A DNA stretch of 13,575 bases from positions 1-13,575 of the forward strand of contig MVJJ01000117.1 in NCBI GenBank assembly GCA_003266145.1. The letters are read 5' to 3'. This DNA is from Methanosphaera sp. SHI613 (GTDB lineage Archaea > Methanobacteriota > Methanobacteria > Methanobacteriales > Methanobacteriaceae). A program made the translations under genes and the position numbers. Below the pieces are notes generated by a model. It saw nothing but the letters and a program-made list of their open reading frames with translations. It did not search any database and had not been told where the DNA came from. Below are positions 1 through 5,866 of this stretch, piece by piece; position 1 is the first letter of the stretch, and the number at the start of each line of letters is the position of its first letter.

Positions 1-72
1 AAAAAGGAATTCGATGAATATTTTGAAAGATTTAAATTTAAAAACAACTACCAATGTTTATATGGAATATAA
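1..72 (+). CDS. C-terminal end of a probable intron-encoded reverse transcriptase/maturase (partial)
   Basis: A frame open from the left edge encodes the last 23 residues of a protein, starting KKEFDEYFERF and ending at TAA 70-72. It is rich in charged and aromatic residues. Its position, 47 nt upstream of group II intron domain V, is where intron-encoded proteins normally end. The fragment is too short to show any reverse transcriptase or maturase motif, so the identity rests on position only. A competing frame (ATG at 14, stop at 83-85) encodes 23 residues and is less likely because it would need its own start inside the intron. Confidence 0.4.
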   Translation, partial: KKEFDEYFERFKFKNNYQCLYGI

Positions 73-119
73 AATAAATTCATAATTACATTTAGTTACT
101 TCAGATAACTAATATGCTT

Positions 120-153
120 GAGCCGTATGTATTGAAAGGTACACGTACGGTTC
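120..153 (+). ncRNA. Group II intron domain V catalytic hairpin
   Basis: This 34-nt segment folds exactly as a group II domain V. A nine-base-pair lower helix joins GAGCCGTAT (120-128) to GTACGGTTC (145-153). A two-nucleotide bulge (AC, 143-144) follows, then a five-pair upper helix and a GAAA tetraloop at 134-137. The catalytic AGC triad is at 121-123. In known introns this hairpin binds the two active-site metal ions and is the most conserved part of the ribozyme. All expected structural elements are present, so the active-site element looks functional. Confidence 0.9.
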
Positions 154-194
154 TGAGGAGAGGAGGAGAGAGCAACCTCTCTAACTTATCCGAC
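154..194 (+). ncRNA. Group II intron domain VI with branch-point A and 3' splice site
   Basis: Domain VI directly follows domain V. The upper stem AGAGAG (167-172) pairs with CTCTCT (177-182) around a CAAC loop. A lower stem pairs 157-159 with 189-191 and 161-163 with 185-187, leaving A188 unpaired opposite G160. A188 is the seventh base from the putative 3' end at C194, the position expected for the lariat branch nucleotide. The exact splice boundary is inferred from the AY rule and not proven; the downstream exon would begin ATGTATTTT. Confidence 0.72.
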
Positions 195-237
195 ATGTAT
201 TTTTTTCATAATAATCATTTCATTGAGAGGTTTAAAC

Positions 238-1224
238 ATGAACATATCTATAATATCCGTTACAAATCAAGGAAAACAAATATCTGATAAATTATATGAA
301 GAACTATCAAAAAATCCGACAATATTATCCATTACTCAATATCATAAACAGGTATTTAATTCAATCGATGAAACATTCGATAAATCTGACTGCATTATTG
401 GGATTATGGCCTCCGGGATAATGATTAGGGCAATTTCATCTCATGTTCAGTCAAAATTATCTGATCCTGCCGTACTTCTTATCGATGATAATGCAAACTT
501 TGTAATCAGCTTATTGTCCGGCCACATGGGAGGTGCCAACGATTTGACTAAGTATGTTGCATCATTGTTGGATGCCACACCGGTCATTACAACTTCAACA
601 GATGTGAATGATAAAATAGGCATAGATTCTATTGCCAAAAGATATTATTTCGATTTGGAAAATTCAAAAAACATCAAATTTATCAATAAGGCATTGGTAA
701 ATAATCGTTTGGTCAATTTGATTTTACCTTCATCTTTTGATTATCTTATTGATGATGATTTGAAAAAATCATATAATATCATCCTTGATGATAACGCTGA
801 GAACATTACTGCAGAAATTGACGGTCATGAAGTGATTTTAAAATCCAAAAAACTGGTAATGGGCATAGGTGCAAGACGTGACATATCCACAGAAAAAGTA
901 TATACTGCCATCACAGAAGCATGTAAAATATTGAATATTCCTCCAAGCAGAATTGACTTTTTTGCAACAGCTGATGTTAAATCAAATGAAAAAGGTATTT
1001 TAAACAATGTTGCCCGATTTAACAAGGAACTTGTCATAGTAAATATGGATGAGATTAAAAATTATGATAATAATGAATGTTCTCACTCTGACTTTGTCAT
1101 GAAACAGTTTGGCGTAAAAGGAGTATGTGAACCCGCATCATTAATAGCAAATGATGATAATGCACATTTGATATTTAGAAAAACCGCTTATAATGGCGTT
1201 ACAATAGCAGTATCCAGCAATTAA
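238..1224 (+). CDS. cbiG: Cobalt-precorrin 5A hydrolase CbiG
   Basis: CbiG opens the delta-lactone ring of cobalt-precorrin-5A and releases the C20 carbon as acetaldehyde, giving cobalt-precorrin-5B in the anaerobic cobamide pathway. The 328-residue protein has the family's N-terminal domain (MASGIMIRAI near residues 58-66 and the LSGHMGGAN motif near 93-101). Its C-terminal domain starts around residue 207 (MGIGARRDIS) and carries CEPASL near 297-302. ATG 238 is chosen because GAGAGG (225-230) forms a Shine-Dalgarno site seven bases ahead; an in-frame TTG at 223 has no such site. A poly-T terminator follows. The gene sits 43 nt after a group II intron end, so its original promoter is separated from it or lies beyond the intron. 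The related gene cbiH lies 3.5 kb downstream, not in the same operon. Confidence 0.93.
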   Translation: MNISIISVTNQGKQISDKLYEELSKNPTILSITQYHKQVFNSIDETFDKSDCIIGIMASGIMIRAISSHVQSKLSDPAVLLIDDNANFVISLLSGHMGGANDLTKYVASLLDATPVITTSTDVNDKIGIDSIAKRYYFDLENSKNIKFINKALVNNRLVNLILPSSFDYLIDDDLKKSYNIILDDNAENITAEIDGHEVILKSKKLVMGIGARRDISTEKVYTAITEACKILNIPPSRIDFFATADVKSNEKGILNNVARFNKELVIVNMDEIKNYDNNECSHSDFVMKQFGVKGVCEPASLIANDDNAHLIFRKTAYNGVTIAVSSN

Positions 1225-1255
1225 CTTTTTTTATAATCCCTTATTTTTTTTTCAC
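1225..1255 (+). terminator. Poly-T terminator after cbiG
   Basis: Two T tracts, one of seven bases (1226-1232) and one of ten (1243-1252), lie within 30 nt of the cbiG stop. There is no clear hairpin. Archaeal RNA polymerase terminates at such T-rich stretches without a stem-loop. The call rests on composition and position only. Confidence 0.55.
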
Positions 1256-1422
1256 ATGCTTATCTGTCTTTAACTAAAAAATATTCTGAAAGTAAAAATA
1301 TATATCATATTTCAAATAAATATATGTATATTATTAAAAATTTATACGAAAAATAATATTCTCATTTAAGGGAAATTCAATCATTTTAATCCTTTTAACA
1401 TATAATAAAGGGGAGTGGGATT

Positions 1423-1692
1423 ATGGCAAATGAAATTATGACTAACCAACAAATATTTGACAATTGTAAAGAAATATTATCACAAATAATTAATGATAAT
1501 AGTGTACCACGTAATATAAGAAAAGCAGCAGAAAATTCAAGTGCATTACTTGATAATGATGAAGAAGACACCATCAAGGCAAGTACAGTAATATCAATTT
1601 TAGATGATATAAGTAATGATCCAAACATACCAATTCATGCAAGAATTTTAATTTGGAACATACTTAGTGAACTTGAAAGCGTTAAAGATTAA
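1423..1692 (+). CDS. UPF0147 family small protein
   Basis: An 89-residue acidic protein of the UPF0147 family, a small archaeal protein group of unknown function. It is predicted to be all-helical, cytosolic and without cysteines. Recognisable family features are the central SVPRNIRKAAENS segment (about residues 27-39) and the repeated-looking ISNDPNIPIHARILIWNILSELE segment towards the end (about 63-85). The two 'D/N-x-S/N-x-P' elements suggest a pair of similar helical hairpins. The start is ATG 1423, preceded by the strong purine-rich site GGGGAGTGGG. Length is normal for the family. The 3' end overlaps the convergently transcribed aldolase gene by 11 bp, so the two transcripts must be antisense to each other there. 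No function can be given from sequence. Confidence 0.85.
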   Translation: MANEIMTNQQIFDNCKEILSQIINDNSVPRNIRKAAENSSALLDNDEEDTIKASTVISILDDISNDPNIPIHARILIWNILSELESVKD

Positions 1693-2254
1693 GTACATGA
1701 GTAATATATTGTGTTTTAGCTATACCTTCTATATATTCACATAGAAGTGTAGCTTCATCAATATTTTCTCCGACACATATGACCCCATGATTTTTTAATA
1801 ATACAGCATCCTCATTTTTAAGCATATTACTTGCATTATCAGCTAATTTTTTACTTCCAGGTGGATAATAATCAACCTCTTCTATATATTCACTTGTTAT
1901 TTCACCAAAACCTTCCAATCTGATTAATCTTTTATCACTAAATGCAAATGCCGTGGCATATGGTGAATGAACATGAACAACACTTGTTATATCATCACGT
2001 TTTTTATATGTTTCTATATGCAAACCCGTTTCCATTGAAGGTTTCTTGTCATCATTACTTTCGTATGACAAATCATTTATATTCACTTTTATTATATCAT
2101 CATAACTCAATGATTTGAAGTCGGTACCTGAAGCCGTTATATAAATATAATCTCCATTTATAATACTAATATTTCCCGCTTTTCCAATAATCATGTCCTT
2201 TTTATAAATGTGATGGGCAGTATTTACTATTTTTTCAATTATATCATTATTCAT
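1682..2254 (-). CDS. Class II aldolase/adducin family protein, L-fuculose-phosphate aldolase-like
   Basis: A zinc-dependent class II aldolase of the FucA/AraD family (190 residues, close to the roughly 180-215 usual). Visible active-site features are GNIS at 28-30 and the phosphate-binding TASGTDF around 40-46. The catalytic acid is E75 in SMETGLH. Zinc ligands are H94 and H96 in VVHVHSPYATA and H156 in NHG. These enzymes cleave fuculose-1-phosphate or similar sugars to dihydroxyacetone phosphate plus lactaldehyde. In Methanocaldococcus the homologue has been linked to lactaldehyde supply for coenzyme F420, so an F420 role is a reasonable inference, but substrate specificity cannot be read from sequence. 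The start ATG has an AGAGG ribosome site that abuts the stop of the upstream polymerase subunit gene (12-bp gap), so the two are probably cotranscribed. The 3' end overlaps UPF0147. Confidence 0.85.
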   Translation of the reverse strand: MNNDIIEKIVNTAHHIYKKDMIIGKAGNISIINGDYIYITASGTDFKSLSYDDIIKVNINDLSYESNDDKKPSMETGLHIETYKKRDDITSVVHVHSPYATAFAFSDKRLIRLEGFGEITSEYIEEVDYYPPGSKKLADNASNMLKNEDAVLLKNHGVICVGENIDEATLLCEYIEGIAKTQYITHVLNL

Positions 2255-2266
2255 ATTTAAACCTCT

Positions 2267-3733
2267 TTATTCGTTAAAGTCCAATATCTGTAATGCTCCA
2301 TGGGTTATGACAGGTATCTGTCCACAGGTAGGTACGATATTATATATTTTCTGGAATTCCGTCTGTTTTTGGAATGTACCTGAATTGATCATATGAACTC
2401 CCTTATATTTTGTATGTGAATTGATGTGAACGTGACCAGTATGTAATATGTCTGGTATGTCTTCGATTACCATATAATCTTCAAATTCACTTGCAAGTGG
2501 TGTTCTTTCACCATATATTGGAGCTAAGTGTCTTTTTTCAAGCAGCAGTTTCATTATCTTATCAGTATCTGCATGTGTGTATCCGTTCATTGCCATTACA
2601 ATATCATCAAAGCTTCTTCCGTGATAAACCTGTACCTTTATGTTGTCCAGGTTAACTATACTTGGATTGCTTACCATTTCAATATTTTTCTGATTACACA
2701 AGTCCTTAGCATATTTTTCGGTTATGGCCGGCTGCGGTTCTGCAAGTCTTGTAGCGTCATGGTTTCCTGGAGATAATATTATAGGAATATCAGTAACATC
2801 ACCCAGTAATCTGGCTGCTTCTTCATACTGTTCATAGATATCCTTTATTTTCAATTCTTTTTCCTGATTAGGATATACTCCTATTCCATCAACCAAATCT
2901 CCACCTATTACTAAATATTTAACATCGTTTGCCAGGTCCTGTTGTTTTTCATCACCATAATTTCCATTTATCCATTTTATGAATCGGTTAAATGCCTTTT
3001 CATCAAACATTTTACTTCCAATATGCACATCTGATATAAACACAATTGAAAAGTCCATTTTCTTATCAACTATCCTTCTTTGTATGCCTGGATGAACAAT
3101 ATCATCTGCTCTTATCAATGTACCGTTACTGCTGCCGCTTACACCTATCACTTCATCCTTAACTAATGTCATTGAGCTTTCATATAAATCCTCAAGATCC
3201 TTTAGTACTAGCACAGTACCTGTACCCGTTGGATCTTCAATTTCTATTATTCTATGACCATTTTTTGTATTGTTTATGCTGTTTACTATTCCTATTGAAG
3301 TTAAGTTTTCTATGTTGGCCTTTGTATTTTTAAGGTCTGTGATTTTTTTGAATTCGGGGTTTTCCTGGATAATCTTTTTTAATTTTGTATATCTGTCGTT
3401 GAAATATTTGTTTAAATCGTTAATATCTCCATCTGTGTATGACTTATTACTTATGTCCATCACTATTTCATAGGGGGTTTCTTGATTTGCTCTTATTTCT
3501 CTTGTTTTAGGATTTTCTTTTATTTCTTCATGTATTCTTTGTCTTTCATTGTCTTGGTAATTTCTGATTGTTTGTGTTGTAACTATATACTGGTCATTTT
3601 CATTTTCTTCAATATACTCAATTAACTCATTAATCAAGTAATCATAATCATTATTTCCTTTTATTTCCGAAAAAGCATTGTTATTTAGCAACAATTCGGC
3701 TTTTTGAAATTTTTCTATAATTTCATTTGACAT
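2267..3733 (-). CDS. polB: DNA polymerase D (Pol II) small subunit DP1
   Basis: The small subunit of the heterodimeric D-family replicative DNA polymerase of Euryarchaeota, carrying the Mre11-like 3'-5' proofreading nuclease (488 residues, normal length). Residues 1-140 are a charged, mostly helical N-terminal region. An OB-fold-like segment follows at about 145-215 (IGIVNSI to DIVHPG). The calcineurin-like phosphoesterase domain has all metal motifs: SDVHIGS (234-240), GGDLVDG (278-283), SPGNHD (321-326), YHGRSFDD (370-377) and HTGHVHINS (431-439). The family-typical INSGTFQKQTEFQ follows. Unlike eukaryotic B-subunits the catalytic residues are intact, so exonuclease activity is expected. 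Start ATG 3733 has AGGGG seven bases upstream. The large subunit DP2 is not in the window. Likely first gene of a two-gene transcript with the aldolase. Confidence 0.95.
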   Translation of the reverse strand: MSNEIIEKFQKAELLLNNNAFSEIKGNNDYDYLINELIEYIEENENDQYIVTTQTIRNYQDNERQRIHEEIKENPKTREIRANQETPYEIVMDISNKSYTDGDINDLNKYFNDRYTKLKKIIQENPEFKKITDLKNTKANIENLTSIGIVNSINNTKNGHRIIEIEDPTGTGTVLVLKDLEDLYESSMTLVKDEVIGVSGSSNGTLIRADDIVHPGIQRRIVDKKMDFSIVFISDVHIGSKMFDEKAFNRFIKWINGNYGDEKQQDLANDVKYLVIGGDLVDGIGVYPNQEKELKIKDIYEQYEEAARLLGDVTDIPIILSPGNHDATRLAEPQPAITEKYAKDLCNQKNIEMVSNPSIVNLDNIKVQVYHGRSFDDIVMAMNGYTHADTDKIMKLLLEKRHLAPIYGERTPLASEFEDYMVIEDIPDILHTGHVHINSHTKYKGVHMINSGTFQKQTEFQKIYNIVPTCGQIPVITHGALQILDFNE

Positions 3734-3871
3734 TTGATAACCCCTATTTTCATTTGATATATATTTTTGTCTATAGTTAATTTTTATTAATAATATATTA
3801 ATATATTATGTTAAACTTAAATTAATATAGAAAAAAAAGTACGATAAAAATATTATTAAGATGGTGAAGTA
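3734..3871. promoter_or_regulatory. Divergent promoter region between polB and the sequon-rich membrane protein, with 20-bp AT palindrome
   Basis: This 138-bp spacer separates two genes reading away from each other. It contains a perfect 20-bp palindrome at 3790-3809 made only of A and T, beginning ATAATATATT. Both halves resemble archaeal TATA boxes, so a single element could serve as back-to-back TATA boxes for the two genes. Transcription starts about 25 bp to either side would leave leaders of roughly 35-40 nt on each side. A-rich tracts resembling BRE-type sequence flank it. Chance palindromes are common in sequence this AT-rich, so the regulatory reading is tentative. Confidence 0.45.
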
Positions 3872-4477
3872 ATGAGTAGAATATTAAAAATACTTCTTTT
3901 TATTATAGCAATTTTAGCATTTTTTGAAATAGGATTGTTTGTTTCATATACTGTTATTGCTTCAGAGCCTGTTAATCCGGTTGACATAGTATCCATGCAA
4001 CTTGATCAGGGTTCACGTTTCATAGATTCAGTAACTGGTGAAAAGGATTTGAATCAACAGGATACGTTGAACATAACCAATAAGGAAGATGTTGCATTGA
4101 TTTTAAATAATCTGACTGGTCTTAGTGTTAACTTGGATTCATTGACTGCTAAGGTTTCAACTAGTCAGACCGGTAATCAATCCGTTACAATTACTGCTAT
4201 AGCTTCAAAAGATTCTCAAAGTACTGGTGGAGGAGCTATTATAATACTTCCTGAACAAACATACAGTATATCAGCAATAGCTACTGGGGAGGTATATTCT
4301 TCAGGTAAAGTAAAAATCAATACAACCACTATTGAATTAAAGGAAAGAATAGTACTATATAATCAAAATAATGCAACAAACGCTCCAAAAAATCAATCTA
4401 TCGAGTCTTTAGTAAATTATACCAATAATTTAACCAACAACACTACAAGAAGTAATGTTTCAAATAATAGTCGTTAG
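3872..4477 (+). CDS. Membrane-anchored surface protein with asparagine-rich sequon tail, uncharacterised
   Basis: I do not recognise a named family for this 201-residue protein. It starts with MSRILK and a single hydrophobic segment at residues 5-30, with no obvious cleavage motif, so it is probably an N-terminal signal anchor with the rest outside the cell. Residues 35-165 are rich in S, T, V and I and look beta-structured (including a GGG run at 119-121). The last 35 residues are Asn/Thr/Ser-rich. There are twelve N-x-S/T glycosylation sequons (N67, 80, 102, 150, 167, 174, 182, 186, 189, 190, 195, 198), eight in the tail. Archaeal oligosaccharyltransferase AglB uses this sequon on exported proteins. 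No cysteine is present. GGTGA (3863-3867) sets the ATG start. It is a single-gene unit ending at a T9 tract. The function is unknown. Confidence 0.8.
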   Translation: MSRILKILLFIIAILAFFEIGLFVSYTVIASEPVNPVDIVSMQLDQGSRFIDSVTGEKDLNQQDTLNITNKEDVALILNNLTGLSVNLDSLTAKVSTSQTGNQSVTITAIASKDSQSTGGGAIIILPEQTYSISAIATGEVYSSGKVKINTTTIELKERIVLYNQNNATNAPKNQSIESLVNYTNNLTNNTTRSNVSNNSR

Positions 4478-4500
4478 ACTATTCTTAATTTTTTTTTAAC
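4478..4500 (+). terminator. Poly-T terminator after the surface-protein gene
   Basis: An uninterrupted run of nine T residues (4489-4497) lies a dozen bases after the stop codon without a preceding stable stem. This is the usual form of an archaeal intrinsic terminator. Confidence 0.55.
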
Positions 4501-4675
4501 AAGGTTAATTTTTAACTTACTATTTTTTGTAAATTTTTAAAATGAATTTTAGATAATTAATAAATATAATAAGTTATACATAATTATTAAAGAATAAAAT
4601 AACTCTATGAATAAATTTTTATTTAGATATATTAAATTATAATAAAATGTCATCCATTTTTAAGGGGTAAAATAA
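4501..4675 (+). promoter_or_regulatory. AT-rich leader and promoter region of cbiH
   Basis: This stretch is nearly all A and T. It holds TATA-like strings, such as one near 4627-4633 (ATATATT), about 45 nt before the cbiH start, a plausible distance for a short leader. The Shine-Dalgarno site AAGGGG is at 4662-4667. I see no cobalamin riboswitch: the GC-rich core and B12-box consensus expected of one are absent. No small gene is visible. Confidence 0.35.
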
Positions 4676-5776
4676 ATGATTAGTTTAATAGGTATAGGTT
4701 CAAAAAGAGAACACATAACATTAAAAGCAGTGGATAAGATTAAAGAAGCAGATGTGATAATATCATATCATCCATACCTTGAAAATATACAGGATTTGCT
4801 TGAAGGCAAGGAAGTTTTAAGTCGTGGTATGGGAGATGAAATGGAAAGGGTAGAATTAGCTATAGAAATGGAGAAAGAAGGTAAAAAGGTAGCCATAATA
4901 AGTTCTGGAGACCCTGGAATATATGGTATGGCCAATGTATACTTCCAAATTATAGACAAATACAGCGACCTTGAATTTGAAGTTGTTCCGGGAGTAACGG
5001 CAGCAACTTATTCGGCTAGTGCACTTGGAGCACCATTACATGATTTGGCAATAATAAGCCTAAGTAACTTATTGACACCACTTGAAGAAATTCAAAGAAA
5101 AATTAAATATGCAGCTATAGCTGATTTGGTAATAGCATTTTACAATCCAAAAAGTAAAACACGTACCGTTCCATTTGAAACAGCATGTGACATATTAGTA
5201 GAAAACAGAAACCCTGAAACACCTGTAGGTATAGTAAAAACAGAGGGAACAGATACCATAACACAAATATGTAAACTTAAAGATCTAAAAAATCAGGATA
5301 TTCACATGTCCACCACTATAATTGTGGGTAACTCCATGACCTATGTCAAAAAAGGAAAAATGATTACACCTCGCGGATACAAGATGAATGCGAAATTACC
5401 TGAACAAACGGAAGCATTCTATGAAAGATTCTTCAATGGAGATATTCAAATTGGTAAAAATCTTGACTGCGAATACTTCCCTTGTCATGACAATCAGGAA
5501 AATTGCACATTCTGTTATTGTCCATTCTATCCATGTGCTGATGGATCAACAGGTGGTAACTGGATAGAGGATAAAAATATATGGAACTGTAAGGACTGTA
5601 ATTGGATTCATAAGGATGATGTTGTTGATTTGACCCTTGATTACATTAAAGAGAACGTAAAGTCAATGGATGACTTTGATAAGAAGAAAAAACAGTTATT
5701 GAAGTTCCGTAGAGCAACATTATATAAAACAAGAGATTTGGATTTTAATCGTAATTATGATTTAGGTGATGAATAA
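4676..5776 (+). CDS. cbiH: Cobalt-precorrin-3 C17-methyltransferase CbiH (CobJ family) with C-terminal cysteine-rich domain
   Basis: CbiH uses S-adenosylmethionine to methylate C17 of the cobalt-precorrin-3 macrocycle and contract the ring, forming cobalt-precorrin-4. Residues 1-235 are a tetrapyrrole methylase domain: ISLIGIGSKREHIT at the N-terminus, YHPYLE near 31-36, SSGDPGIYGMA (76-86), EVVPGVTAATYSASALGAP (102-120) and FYNPKSKTR (155-163). The 366-residue length exceeds the roughly 240-260 of stand-alone enzymes because of an extra domain at about 260-325. That domain has eight cysteines (C265, 270, 277, 280, 282, 287, 305, 308), resembling the cysteine-rich small domain known from archaeal CobJ proteins. 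It probably binds zinc or an Fe-S cluster. A charged tail follows. The ATG has an AAGGGG site. Probably a single-gene transcript with its own promoter in the 198-bp AT-rich gap upstream. Confidence 0.93.
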   Translation: MISLIGIGSKREHITLKAVDKIKEADVIISYHPYLENIQDLLEGKEVLSRGMGDEMERVELAIEMEKEGKKVAIISSGDPGIYGMANVYFQIIDKYSDLEFEVVPGVTAATYSASALGAPLHDLAIISLSNLLTPLEEIQRKIKYAAIADLVIAFYNPKSKTRTVPFETACDILVENRNPETPVGIVKTEGTDTITQICKLKDLKNQDIHMSTTIIVGNSMTYVKKGKMITPRGYKMNAKLPEQTEAFYERFFNGDIQIGKNLDCEYFPCHDNQENCTFCYCPFYPCADGSTGGNWIEDKNIWNCKDCNWIHKDDVVDLTLDYIKENVKSMDDFDKKKKQLLKFRRATLYKTRDLDFNRNYDLGDE

Positions 5777-5799
5777 ACAGATTTTTCAAATCTTTTTAA

Positions 5800-5840
5800 T
5801 ATTTATCATTCATTTTTTACTTTTTTTTCAAAAAAAATAT
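5800..5840. terminator. Bidirectional poly-T terminator between cbiH and the Fe-S protein gene
   Basis: Between two converging genes lie T6 (5813-5818), T8 (5821-5828) and A8 (5830-5837). The T8-C-A8 arrangement gives an eight-base T run on each strand, so transcripts from both sides meet a terminator. The A8 lies just past the stop of the minus-strand gene. This is seen directly; function follows from archaeal poly-T termination. Confidence 0.6.
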
Positions 5841-5866
5841 ACACTTGAAATGTATGTTTAAAAATA

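Larger units (their letters stand above)
1..194 (+). mobile_element. Group II intron, 3' end (5' part outside window)
   Basis: The 3' terminal portion of a group II self-splicing intron runs in from the left edge. It is recognised by a complete domain V (120-153), an adjoining domain VI hairpin (157-191) with a candidate branch-point A at 188, and a 3' terminus in AC at 193-194, matching the family rule that introns end in AY about seven nucleotides after the branch A. An open frame that stops at 72 fits the end of an intron-encoded reverse transcriptase/maturase lying in domain IV, just before domain V. The intron has the same orientation as cbiG, and its predicted end is 43 nt before the cbiG start. 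The 5' domains I-III and most of the protein lie outside the window, so intactness and class cannot be judged. The AGC triad in domain V argues against the CGC-type class C introns. Confidence 0.82.

Noticed and set aside
14..85. Alternative small frame in the intron end
   Set aside because: 23 codons with no ribosome site; the frame open from the left edge and stopping at 72 fits the intron protein end better.
223..237. TTG at 223 as the cbiG start
   Set aside because: It overlaps the GAGAGG ribosome site that correctly positions ATG 238.
4501..4675. Cobalamin riboswitch before cbiH (and before cbiG)
   Set aside because: No B12-box-like sequence or GC-bearing helices; the leaders are almost pure A/T, and such riboswitches are not expected in this group.
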